Source of the DNA: Candidatus Babelota bacterium
Lineage (GTDB): Bacteria > JAGOBX01
Assembly: GCA_017999075.1 (NCBI GenBank)
Contig: JAGOBX010000162.1
Span: forward strand, 1-7,513
Direction: 5' to 3'
Length of the DNA stretch: 7,513 bases
Shown: positions 1-6,539 of the stretch, piece by piece
How positions within the stretch are numbered: the stretch's first letter is position 1
Layout of the letters: each line of letters opens with the position of its first letter
Position numbers and translations under genes: made by a program
Notes under the pieces: generated by a model
The model's database searches: none
What the model was told of the DNA's origin: nothing
Seen by the model: only the letters and a program-made list of their open reading frames with translations

Positions 1-1479
1 AAATTTGTTATTACAGGCATCGATAACCCAGATAAAATTCAGAATGATTTTGTTTCAACCTTGCGCGGCGAAAAATTTAATATCGAATTGGCTACAACAG
101 GTTATATTCATAAAACTGAAAACGGTACAGTAATAGTATTTAAAATTGATGCTATGCCAAGACAAGCAAAACCAATTTATTATGGTAATGATATTCGCAA
201 TACATTTCTAAGATTCGACGGATCAACTCAAAAAGCTTCTAAAGATGAAATCGCAAGAATGGTTAGAGAATCCAGTGAAAAATCGAGTGACAGTATGATT
301 TTAAATGGTTTCGGTATTGATGATTTGGATCAGAATTCTATCCAGATATTCCGAAGATTTTTAGAAGCACGCCAGCCAGGACATTTTTTATTATCGTGCA
401 GTATTTCAGATTTATTAGAACAATTGCAGGCAGTTGTTAAAACAGGCAAATCAGAATATACGCTAACATCATCTGGATTATTATTGTTCGGAAAAAGCGT
501 CAGGATTCTAAATTAATTTCCATCATATTTTATGGATTTTCTTGATAAGCGTGGAATTGATAAAAAAGATATGATTAATAAACGCTGGGTTGATCGTTAC
601 AGTTCGGAAGAAAATATTATCAATACATTTGTAGAATTCAATAGGCGGTTACGAAATCTAATTCCAGAACCATTTTCTTTATCCGCTGATGATTTGACAA
701 GAAATGACGATAATACTGCCAGAAAAGCAATACGCGAAGCATTGGTTAATATACTGATTCATATGGATTATTTTGACCGTAAGGGCGCAAGAATAACCGT
801 ATATGATGACAGGATTGAACTCTATAATCCAGGATGTTTGAGATTTGATAAAAAGCGGTTATTTAAAGAGCATATTACTGAACCTCGAAATCCGTCGCTT
901 GCTAAAATATTCCGAATATTGCAATGGGCTGAACGAACCGGTGAAGGAATGTTCACTATCCGCAATGGATGGACTGAATTCGGTTTTTTAAGCCCAAAGA
1001 TCAAGGATGACAAAGAACTCAATTACTTTGAATTGACACTGCCGCTTGTAAAAAAAACAGCAACTGCAACATTTACTGCCCGCATTGAATCAAATAAAAA
1101 AAGTGACCAAGATAGTGAAAAAGTGACTAAGTTATCTGAAAAAAGTGACCAAGTTGATGAAAAAGTGACTAAGTCGCTTTATAACGATAAATACGATAAA
1201 CTTATTAAAATTTTAGAATTTCCTGATAAAAAAGAAATGACTAAACCCCAGCTTAAAATCATTGAAAATGTTAGAAAAATATTAGAAAAATGCCTGGAAC
1301 CAAAAGAAATTAGCGATTTAATGAAACTAATAAATCAAAAGCACAGAACTTATTTCCGTAACAATTATATTAATATTATGCTGAAGGCGCAATTATTAGA
1401 TATGGTTATTCCCGATAAACCCAACAGCCCGAATCAAAAATATTTTACAACAAACAAGGGTAAAGAAATATTAAATTAA
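1..1479 (+). pseudogene. RecG-like / AlbA_2 (Schlafen AAA_4-type) ATP-binding regulator, 5'-truncated by the window and split by an in-frame TAA
   Basis: The reading frame is open from base 1, so the start lies outside the window. It runs in one frame to TAA at 1477-1479, broken only by TAA at 514-516. What is visible, in order: the end of an AlbA_2 domain (KPIYYGNDIRNTFLRF then a KASKDEIARM helix, about 166-264); the LTSSGLLLFGK motif (about 454-501); the RWVDRYSSEE segment (about 583-612); a GHKL-like ATPase region with REALVNILIHMDY (about 736-774), NPGCLRF (826-846), TEPRNPSLAKIF and ERTGEGM (about 880-951); a charged linker with repeats; and a C-terminal winged helix ending in the PDKPNSPNQKYFTTNKGKE pattern usual for the family. 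Relatives (COG2865) are putative ATP-binding transcriptional regulators. They commonly carry YFPSYF where this copy has stop-FPSYF, so the stop probably replaced a Tyr codon (TAT or TAC to TAA). No Shine-Dalgarno precedes ATG 532, so restart looks unlikely. The alternatives are sequencing error or readthrough. Confidence 0.8.
1097..1173 (+). repeat. 42-bp-period tandem repeat in the charged linker of the RecG-like gene
   Basis: Bases 1097-1131 and 1139-1173 match at 32 of 35 positions, with a period of 42 bp (14 codons). They encode KSDQDSEKVTK and KSDQVDEKVTK. Each unit also holds two similar half-units (AAAGTGACCAAG and AAAGTGACTAAG). Relatives of this family often carry short Lys/Glu/Val/Thr repeats in the same linker between the ATPase-like region and the winged helix, so this is a lineage-specific version of a flexible or coiled linker, not a mobile repeat. 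Confidence 0.75.
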
Positions 1480-1796
1480 AATATAAGTTAATGTTCGGAT
1501 ATAAAATAACAGAATATTTTTGAAATAAAGATTAGACGGGTTGGACGGCATCTGAAAATTCAACTGATATATTGAATGGACATATTTAGTCCTTATTTGA
1601 ATATTTTATTTTAAACTTACGGACAATAATTTTATCAATTATATTATCCCTTTGTAAATAATAAAACCAATAATTTTTTTATTTGAAATTTTCTAAAAAG
1701 AATGAATATGCCGATAATCATTATGTCATATTTTTTCTGATGATAATTGGGATGAAATATTAAAAAAACAAGTATTTTAAATTATTTGTTTTTTAT
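1480..1796. other. 317-bp gap between convergent genes, no gene recognised
   Basis: This very AT-rich stretch separates the 3' ends of the RecG-like pseudogene (+) and the first ATPase gene (-). I find no convincing coding frame, RNA gene or strong terminator. Small features seen: a weak GGAC/GTCC hairpin near 1578-1592, and an imperfect inverted repeat (about 9 of 11) with arms near 1710-1720 and 1739-1750. Around 1690-1780 two overlapping frames give protein-like pieces (NEYADNHYVIFF, then DDNWDEILKKQVF and a stop), which could be the last trace of a degraded gene. That reading is speculative. Confidence 0.4.
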
Positions 1797-3104
1797 CTAT
1801 TTTATCAGCCATCTCCATAGAGGAATGACAGTAATGATTTTATTTGCTATTTGCAGGGATTGGCTGTTTCCGTTTTGAACTATTATGGTTCCTGAATTTT
1901 TATTGAAATAATCGAGCGCCGCGAGCAGAGAATTTATTTCTCTGTTTTTTGTTTCGACATTTGACAAATCTTGACAGACCTGAATTATTTCAGTAATTTT
2001 TTTACCTTCACTGATAATAAAATCAGTTTCTTTACCGTCGCGCGATTTCCAGTAATGTATGCGCATTGCCGCATTATCATTCTGCATTCGCCTAAGTTCA
2101 AGAAAAACTATATTTTCAATCCGTTTACCTGTATCTTCCAATGAATACAAATTAATAAATCCTATATCATTCAAATAAATTTTCGGGAATGATTTATCCT
2201 GATTTTTCAACGAATAATCAAATCTGCGAAGCGGATGAATATAAAAACAATCTTCCATAACTGAAAAATATTCATATAAAATATTTTTGCTTAATTTTAA
2301 CCCCTGCGATTTTTTATCATTAAAATATTTATTCAAACTTATTTCGCGCGTAAAACTAATTGTTAAATAACTTATAAATGACCGGATTAATTGCGAATTC
2401 TTGATTTTATATCTGTCAATTATATCTTTATAAATTATCAAATCAAAATAATCCTTTAAAATTTTTAACTTATCTCTTTCATTATTTGTCTGTATGATTT
2501 CAGGAAAACCGCCGAACCAGATATACTCGTCGAGATAATGTATTATTTTTGCTTGACTCGCAGAACTAATTTTATTTTCCGAATATTCAAATTCTTTGAA
2601 TTTTAAAAACTCCTTAAAAGAACAGGTCAGCATTGTATAAGTTATAGCGCGTCCTCGCAAAGCTGTTGCTATTTCTTTACTCAGCAAATTTGACGATGAG
2701 CCGGTAATATAAATATTGAATTTTCTTTCATCGTGTAACGACCGTAAAGCATTTTCCCAACCGTCAATAACCTGCGGTTCGTCTATAAATAGATGCAGTT
2801 TTTTATTTATTGATTCAGGAAATATTGAATAATAAATTTCTATAAGTTTATGAATCTCGGCGTATTTCAATTCCCGCAAATACACATTTTCAAAATTCAA
2901 ATATATTATTTGTTTTTTTGAGACATTGTTTTCAATCAATGCGTTTATTTTTCCGAATAGCCGATATGTCTTGCCGCAGCGGCGACAGCCGATTATGGTT
3001 TTGATTTTATTTGAATCACTTAATTCAATATCCCGCTGTATAAGTTCTAATAAATCACTCTCATAAAAATCAAGAAAATATTTTTTTACAGATTCTACAT
3101 CCAT
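1797..3104 (-). CDS. AAA+ ATPase with C-terminal DUF4143 domain (435 aa from ATG)
   Basis: This is a P-loop ATPase of the widespread AAA_14/DUF4143 group, whose cellular role and substrates are mostly unknown. Numbered from the longer TTG start at 3122, it shows Walker A GCRRCGKT (45-52), Walker B LHLFIDEP (109-116, D114/E115) and a sensor-1-like YITGSSS (138-144). These are followed by an ALRGRA arginine segment (154-159), a helical region, and a C-terminal domain with ENIVFLELRR (336-345) and SRDGKETDFII (360-370). The nuclease-like E-x-K position reads IIQVCQ, so the lysine usual in PD-(D/E)xK folds is absent; this is known in one branch of the family. I chose ATG at 3104-3102 over TTG 3122 because AAGGA (3117-3113) lies 8 nt before the ATG. 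It ends with TAG. Length is normal and it looks intact. It is monocistronic, with its own promoter at 3163-3191. Confidence 0.85.
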   Translation of the reverse strand: MDVESVKKYFLDFYESDLLELIQRDIELSDSNKIKTIIGCRRCGKTYRLFGKINALIENNVSKKQIIYLNFENVYLRELKYAEIHKLIEIYYSIFPESINKKLHLFIDEPQVIDGWENALRSLHDERKFNIYITGSSSNLLSKEIATALRGRAITYTMLTCSFKEFLKFKEFEYSENKISSASQAKIIHYLDEYIWFGGFPEIIQTNNERDKLKILKDYFDLIIYKDIIDRYKIKNSQLIRSFISYLTISFTREISLNKYFNDKKSQGLKLSKNILYEYFSVMEDCFYIHPLRRFDYSLKNQDKSFPKIYLNDIGFINLYSLEDTGKRIENIVFLELRRMQNDNAAMRIHYWKSRDGKETDFIISEGKKITEIIQVCQDLSNVETKNREINSLLAALDYFNKNSGTIIVQNGNSQSLQIANKIITVIPLWRWLIK

Positions 3105-3112
3105 AATATTTG

Positions 3113-3117
3113 TCCTT
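3113..3117 (-). promoter_or_regulatory. Ribosome binding site deciding the ATPase start
   Basis: AAGGA on the minus strand lies 8 nt upstream of ATG 3104-3102. The TTG at 3122 would start upstream of this site, so the ATG giving 435 aa is preferred over the 441-aa version. Confidence 0.65.
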
Positions 3118-3137
3118 ATCAATAAATAAAAAAAATA

Positions 3138-3169
3138 ATATTATTTCCTTTCGTATAAGGAAATAATAT
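3138..3169. repeat. Perfect palindrome (13-bp arms, 6-nt spacer), candidate operator
   Basis: ATATTATTTCCTT (3138-3150) and its exact reverse complement (3157-3169) flank TCGTAT. The right arm contains the -10 box of the ATPase promoter, and the predicted start site falls at the centre. Only half of it would be transcribed from that promoter, so a DNA-binding operator fits better than an RNA hairpin in that transcript. No regulator gene is visible in the window. Confidence 0.6.
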
Positions 3170-3191
3170 ATACAATAAAGTAAGTTGTCAA
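3163..3191 (-). promoter_or_regulatory. Sigma70-like promoter of the minus-strand DUF4143 ATPase
   Basis: On the minus strand a perfect TTGACA -35 (3191-3186) is followed by a 17-nt spacer and TATTAT (3168-3163). Transcription would start near 3156, giving a leader of about 50 nt before ATG 3104. The -10 hexamer lies in one arm of the palindrome at 3138-3169, so a protein bound there would overlap the core promoter. Confidence 0.65.
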
Positions 3192-3229
3192 GTGAAAAAA
3201 ATTAAATTATTGCAAAAATAATGCTTTTT

Positions 3230-3235
3230 TATAAT
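3230..3235 (+). promoter_or_regulatory. Consensus -10 box (TATAAT) upstream of the degraded small gene
   Basis: TATAAT lies 55 nt before the ATG at 3290 and 37 nt before the AGGAG at 3272-3276. The -35 is weak: TTATTG at the 17-nt spacing, or TTGCAA at 3210-3215 with only 14 nt. In DNA this rich in A and T, a lone hexamer is modest evidence. It would fire divergently from the ATPase promoter. Confidence 0.3.
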
Positions 3236-3289
3236 ATAGAACATCAGGAGACAGGTTCTGGATTTAAAAACAGGAGAAAAAATAAGATT

Positions 3290-3887
3290 ATGAATACAAT
3301 AATATTAAAAAGCGAAAAAGTAAAATTTGACGATTTTATTTTTTATTGGTAAGATTTTTATGCTTATCCGAATGACCACATATATACTAACAATATTTCA
3401 GCAAGAAAATATAAATCAATTCATTTGCATGAACTATATACTTGGAAAAACGGAATAAGATTAAGTATGGAAAAAAAGAAATCTTTAAATGAAAAAATTA
3501 TTTCAAAAATTAATATTATTAATAAAATTAAATTCGGCTTTTGTGATAATGAAGATTGGAAAATTGATATTAATTATTTTAATAATGAATTTGCTGATGT
3601 TAGCAGTATTTGGAAAATATTTTTATCCGCATATGCTTTCAAAGGAAATTTCGACGTTTTTATTTGATATAATAAAAAAAACAATACTTATGTCAACTTT
3701 ATGTGTGTTTGTTCACAAAATTCAACCCAATAAAGAGAGAATTATCTCTTTTCTTCCAGTATTTATATTTCGAAAAACAATATTATTGTATGTCTATTTT
3801 GCCCTATATTCCAAAATCGACACGGCTATTTTGGAATGGTATATAAAATTGACTTGTTTTTTATTTTTTATATTTTATACTTTTTAA
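3290..3887 (+). pseudogene. Degraded gene of an uncharacterised roughly 200-aa protein family (nonsense plus frameshift)
   Basis: ATG 3290 follows AGGAG (3272-3276) at a long 13-nt spacing. The frame reads MNTIILKSEKVKFDDF..FYW, hits TAA at 3350-3352, and then continues as protein-like sequence (DFYAYPNDHIY, LYTWKNGIRLS, VSSIWKIFLSAYAF) to TGA 3665-3667. The +1 frame carries on with CVFVHKIQPNKERI, then SKIDTAILEWYIKL, to TAA 3885-3887. From memory, the order W-x-DFY, (L/F)xEWKNG-x-LS, IWKIFLL and a C-terminal K-x-D-x-A-x-(W/F) segment matches a family of uncharacterised bacterial proteins of about 200 aa. I cannot name its function. The frame change lies between about 3660 and 3710; if it is late, the TGA at 3665 is a second nonsense codon. 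The pieces could not give the full protein from one frame. Confidence 0.55.
3849..3876 (+). promoter_or_regulatory. Possible promoter of the plus-strand DUF4143 ATPase
   Basis: TTGACT (3849-3854), a 16-nt spacer and TATTTT (3871-3876) lie 42 nt before ATG 3918. The site overlaps the 3' end of the degraded gene. The very high A/T content makes chance matches likely. Confidence 0.3.
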
Positions 3888-3917
3888 TGAAAATTTTATT
3901 ATAAGACGGATGAAAAA

Positions 3918-5144
3918 ATGAAAATTTACGAACGATATATTGAAACTTATTTATTTGAACTGCCGAAAAAAATGTTTTTTCTGTATGGACCGAGACAGAG
4001 CGGAAAAACAACTACGGCTAAAAAGATTATCAAACAAAAAGACGGTGCTTATTTCAATTGGGATGATTTGGCTGTCAGGCGCGAGTATCTGAAAAATCCG
4101 CGCTTCTTATATGATTACATAAAGCCGGGAAAAGAAAATATTTTTGTATTTGATGAAATACACAAACTGAAAAATTGGAAAAATACGCTTAAAGGTATTT
4201 ACGATGAGTTTTCAGACAAATGTAAAATAATTGTAACTGGAAGCGCGTGGCTCGATACTTTTCTAAAAGCAGGCGATTCGCTTGCAGGCAGATATTTTGC
4301 TTATAAATTTAATCCTTTTGGCATATCTGAGTTTGCGCAGGAATTCTCAATCATAGAAAATAATGCTTTACCTCTGTCTTTTGAATGGATACAAAACCAT
4401 TTACAGGATTTCCAATTAAAAAATAAAAAAACAGAAAAATCATTTGAAACTTTATTTCGCTTAAATTCATTTCCTGAACCTGTTATCTCAAATAACAGTA
4501 ATTTTGTGAATAAATGGTCAAACGACTACATCAGGCAGATATCGCGTGAAGATATTCAAACACTTGCGAACATTGAAAATATAACAACTGTTGAAAATTT
4601 AATGTTTTTACTGCCGGAGCGGATAGGCAGTCAATTACAGATTCAATCAATTGCCGAAGATTTGCAAATAACATATAAGACAGTTGCTAAATATATTGAT
4701 TTATTAAAACGAGTTTTTCTGATTTTTGAAGTATCGCCGTATAATAAATCATTAAGCAGGGCAATAAAAAAAGAAAAGAAAATTTATTTTTATGATTATT
4801 CTCTCACAGCAAACGATGGAAGCAGATTTGAAAACTTTGTTGCCTTAAATCTGCTAATGTATATAAATCGTCTTAATGATTGCGGACTGGGTTCATACAG
4901 TTTGCATTTTTTAAAAGATAAAGACGGGCATGAAGTGGATTTTTTAATCGCGCATAAAACCAAACCGGTATTACTGATAGAAGTTAAATTAAGCGAAACG
5001 GATTTAAGTAAATCATCGCATTATTGGATAAATAAATTAAATATTCCATTTATTCAGGTTGTAAAAAATATGGATACCGCTATCCAAAAACAGAAAAATG
5101 TATTGATAATACCGGCAGCCGGATACTTGCAATATTTAACATAA
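3918..5144 (+). CDS. AAA+ ATPase with C-terminal DUF4143 domain (408 aa), nuclease-like motif retained
   Basis: This is an intact AAA_14/DUF4143 ATPase of normal length; the family's cellular role is not established. Motifs: Walker A GPRQSGKT (24-31), Walker B IFVFDEIH (75-82, D79/E80), sensor-1-like IIVTGSA (104-110) and AGRYF (123-127). A winged-helix-like stretch (IQSIAEDLQITYKTVAKYI, about 242-260) precedes the C-terminal domain. That domain has GSRFENFVAL (301-310), DKDGHEVDFLI (334-344) and LLIEVKLSE (352-360). E305, D341, E355 and K357 match a PD-(D/E)xK-like arrangement, unlike the minus-strand ATPase, which lacks the lysine. The two ATPases are only distantly similar and belong to different subgroups, so this is not a recent duplication. 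ATG 3918 has only a weak GACGGA upstream (3905-3910). No gene follows in an operon. Confidence 0.85.
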   Translation: MKIYERYIETYLFELPKKMFFLYGPRQSGKTTTAKKIIKQKDGAYFNWDDLAVRREYLKNPRFLYDYIKPGKENIFVFDEIHKLKNWKNTLKGIYDEFSDKCKIIVTGSAWLDTFLKAGDSLAGRYFAYKFNPFGISEFAQEFSIIENNALPLSFEWIQNHLQDFQLKNKKTEKSFETLFRLNSFPEPVISNNSNFVNKWSNDYIRQISREDIQTLANIENITTVENLMFLLPERIGSQLQIQSIAEDLQITYKTVAKYIDLLKRVFLIFEVSPYNKSLSRAIKKEKKIYFYDYSLTANDGSRFENFVALNLLMYINRLNDCGLGSYSLHFLKDKDGHEVDFLIAHKTKPVLLIEVKLSETDLSKSSHYWINKLNIPFIQVVKNMDTAIQKQKNVLIIPAAGYLQYLT

Positions 5145-5186
5145 AAAAATCAGAAAACCTACAAAAATAAAACAAACAATCGCGCC

Positions 5187-5246
5187 CTAAAAGTTAAAAA
5201 GTGGTCGGAAAATGGTCGGAAACATTTTTTAGCGATAAAACATTGA
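5187..5246 (+). pseudogene. Relic C-terminal tail of a tyrosine recombinase, pointing at the tRNA fragment
   Basis: The frame at 5187-5243 reads LKVKKWSENGRKHFLAIKH and ends with TGA 5244-5246. The tail of the intact recombinase on the other side reads LPKVWSHLGRNKK. Both share K-x-W-S-x-x-G-R-(K/N), and both run toward the tRNA fragment. No recombinase catalytic region precedes it, because the ATPase gene ends at 5144. I read it as the last 20 or so codons of a lost integrase. The match is short, so coincidence or selection on the DNA repeat itself (TGGTCG twice, 11 bp apart) remains possible. Confidence 0.45.
5202..5222 (+). repeat. TGGTCGGAAA direct repeat, left of the att site
   Basis: TGGTCGGAAA occurs at 5202-5211 and 5213-5222, spaced 11 bp (about one helical turn). 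A TGGTCG also occurs inside the tRNA fragment at 5291-5296. With the opposed pair at 5392-5411 these could be recombinase arm-binding sites. They also encode the WSENGR peptide of the relic tail. Confidence 0.5.
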
Positions 5247-5274
5247 TAAATAATACTTTAAACGAGGTGAAATA

Positions 5275-5323
5275 CGGCCTTACAAGCCGGTGGTCGGGGG
5301 TTCGAGCCCCTCAGCGCCCACCA
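5275..5323 (+). other. 3' fragment of a tRNA-Val(UAC) gene: likely att site of an integrated element
   Basis: These 49 bases fit tRNA positions 28-76. The anticodon loop CTTACAA has anticodon TAC. The 3' anticodon strand is GCCGG, the variable loop TGGTC, the T stem GGGGG/CCCTC with loop TTCGAGC, the acceptor 3' strand AGCGCCC, then discriminator A and an encoded CCA. The expected acceptor 5' strand (GGGCGCT) and D arm are absent upstream, and position 27 is A instead of pairing with G43. It is therefore not a working tRNA gene. It is the identity block left when an element integrates into the 3' half of a tRNA gene. The integrase end 25 bp away supports this. Confidence 0.85.
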
Positions 5324-5347
5324 TCCAACCAATTGATAATCAAAGCT

Positions 5348-6499
5348 TTATACACACTTTTCAAGCCCTGACGAAACAGGGCTTTTTTTGTTGCGACCAA
5401 GATGCGACCAAACTTTTGGCAATTTCATAATAGATTCATACAGCACTTTTATATTCTGAATTTTTTGATAATGCCTTATTGAACCTCGAGGATTTTTTCC
5501 GCATAAAGCATTTATTATCGGCTGCGATACTCCGCTTTCAGCAAGCATACTTATAAATGTATGCCTGAACTGATAAGCAATATACTTATCCGAAATTTTT
5601 CTGAAACGCTTAGATAGATACGGACGCAAATTAGAACGCTGGGTATTGCAATTCAATAAATAACCGCTCTCACAACTGTCGGCTAAATATTTTATCTCAT
5701 TATGCAAAGGTATTATTGTGCGTTTTTGAGTTTTACTCTCAACAATATCAATAACTGTATACTCATTTATTTGCTTAATATTTTCCTTTTTCAAATCAAG
5801 CGCATCCTGACATCGAAGACCCGTGTAAAATAAAAGCATACAGTAATTAAATATTATTTCATCGACGTTTTTGGCTTTTTCAAATATCTCAATTAAATCA
5901 TCGTAAGGAATTGGACTTCGCTCGTTTTCAATATTCTCACAAGGCATTTTAACATTTAAAAAAGGGTCGCGTTCGCGATATTCCATTTCTACCGCTAACC
6001 GCATAATCTGACGCAGTATCATACAATATTTTCTTACTGTTCCCGCAGACCTTGTTTTTAAAAATTCATTTTTGAAATGTTCTATGTTCATATAATTAAC
6101 ATCATTAATTGCGTATTCTTTCCAATACTCAAGTAAAATGTTAATACGATGTTCTTCATCCGCGCGCTTTTCTAAAAAAACGGCATTAAAATATTTTTCT
6201 GAAAATTCTTTTACTGTCAAATTTTTTAAAGATACATTTTTTAATTCTCTTGACTTTGACAACTTATTTTCTATTTCAGAAATATATTCATACACCTTTT
6301 TAATATCATCCATCGGTATTTCAAAAGAAACACCCTTTTGATTTTTTAACTGACATTTCAAATTTGATTTTTCAATGCAAGATAATGTGAAAATTTTTGT
6401 CAAACGCTGCTTGCCATATCCAATAATGATTTTCAACCTTGAAGATTTTCTTTTCTTCTCTGTAAACGGATAAAATCTAATACTTAAATCTTCATTCAA
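5348..6499 (-). CDS. Tyrosine recombinase / integrase (383 aa), adjacent to its tRNA att site
   Basis: This is a phage/ICE-type integrase that catalyses site-specific strand exchange through a 3'-phosphotyrosine. An N-terminal arm-type region (about 1-85) precedes a core-binding domain (about 93-185, with TVRKYCMILRQIM) and the catalytic domain (about 195-360). Catalytic residues: R229 (TGLR), K256 (ESKTQKR), R312 (YQFRHTF) and nucleophile Y344 (IRHYQK). The HxxR histidine is Tyr309, and the GH histidine near the end is Lys335 (CGK), so both box histidines are replaced. The start is TTG 6499-6497, fixed by a strong GGAGGT 6 nt upstream; the nearby ATG is out of frame and stops at once. The last 20 or so codons run through the terminator hairpin toward the tRNA fragment, where the gene ends 25 bp short. 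Length and motifs suggest it is functional. Confidence 0.9.
   Translation of the reverse strand: MNEDLSIRFYPFTEKKRKSSRLKIIIGYGKQRLTKIFTLSCIEKSNLKCQLKNQKGVSFEIPMDDIKKVYEYISEIENKLSKSRELKNVSLKNLTVKEFSEKYFNAVFLEKRADEEHRINILLEYWKEYAINDVNYMNIEHFKNEFLKTRSAGTVRKYCMILRQIMRLAVEMEYRERDPFLNVKMPCENIENERSPIPYDDLIEIFEKAKNVDEIIFNYCMLLFYTGLRCQDALDLKKENIKQINEYTVIDIVESKTQKRTIIPLHNEIKYLADSCESGYLLNCNTQRSNLRPYLSKRFRKISDKYIAYQFRHTFISMLAESGVSQPIINALCGKNPRGSIRHYQKIQNIKVLYESIMKLPKVWSHLGRNKKSPVSSGLEKCV
5363..5389 (+). terminator. Rho-independent terminator after the tRNA 3' end
   Basis: AAGCCCTG (5363-5370), loop ACGAAA, then CAGGGCTT (5377-5384) forms a perfect 8-bp stem running into a T tract (5383-5389). It lies 40 bp downstream of the tRNA CCA and inside the antisense 3' end of the integrase gene. 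On the minus strand no T tract follows the stem, so it acts on plus-strand transcripts. Its position suits termination of a tRNA rebuilt at this att site. Confidence 0.8.
5392..5411 (-). repeat. TTGGTCGCA direct repeat, right of the att site
   Basis: On the minus strand TTGGTCGCA occurs twice (5411-5403 and 5400-5392), spaced 11 bp like the pair at 5202-5222 but in the opposite direction. It encodes the WSHLGR end of the integrase. It is a possible arm-type binding site or simply conserved coding sequence. Confidence 0.45.
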
Positions 6500-6505
6500 T
6501 TCAGC

Positions 6506-6511
6506 ACCTCC
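6506..6511 (-). promoter_or_regulatory. Strong Shine-Dalgarno that fixes the TTG start of the integrase
   Basis: GGAGGT on the minus strand lies 6 nt before TTG 6499. CCTC just upstream in the mRNA (6519-6516) could pair with the GAGG across a TTTG loop (6515-6512), weakly masking the site. The stem is only 4 bp, so any effect would be small. Confidence 0.6.
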
Positions 6512-6539
6512 AAAGAGGGCTTATTCGCTCATTAAATCA

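Noticed and set aside
51-60. TGTTTCAACC at 51-60 repeated at 7504-7513 as flanking direct repeats
   Set aside because: Only 10 bp, one copy lies at the arbitrary window end, and it falls inside two unrelated coding frames. Probably chance.
822-1022. 66-aa minus-strand open frame
   Set aside because: Shadow of the RecG-like coding sequence; no ribosome binding site and no recognisable motifs.
1097-1173. CRISPR-like array
   Set aside because: Only two units, no unique spacers, in frame, and part of a protein linker.
532-1479. Separate gene starting at ATG 532
   Set aside because: It is in the same frame as the upstream part, has no ribosome binding site, and its first residues are mid-domain of the RecG-like family.
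3105-3122. TTG 3122 as the start of the minus-strand ATPase
   Set aside because: The only good Shine-Dalgarno (3117-3113) lies downstream of it and is ideally placed for ATG 3104.
514-3352. TAA reassigned to an amino acid, since two otherwise open frames contain in-frame TAA
   Set aside because: Other genes end with TAA at sensible places (1477, 5142, and both recombinases), and the small gene also has a frameshift. Pseudogene decay is simpler.
5248-5323. Complete functional tRNA-Val gene
   Set aside because: No acceptor 5' strand or D arm upstream, and the 27-43 pair is A-G. Only positions 28-76 are present.
6138-6341. 67-aa plus-strand open frame
   Set aside because: Antisense shadow of the integrase core-binding region; Phe/Ser-rich composition typical of reverse-strand translation.
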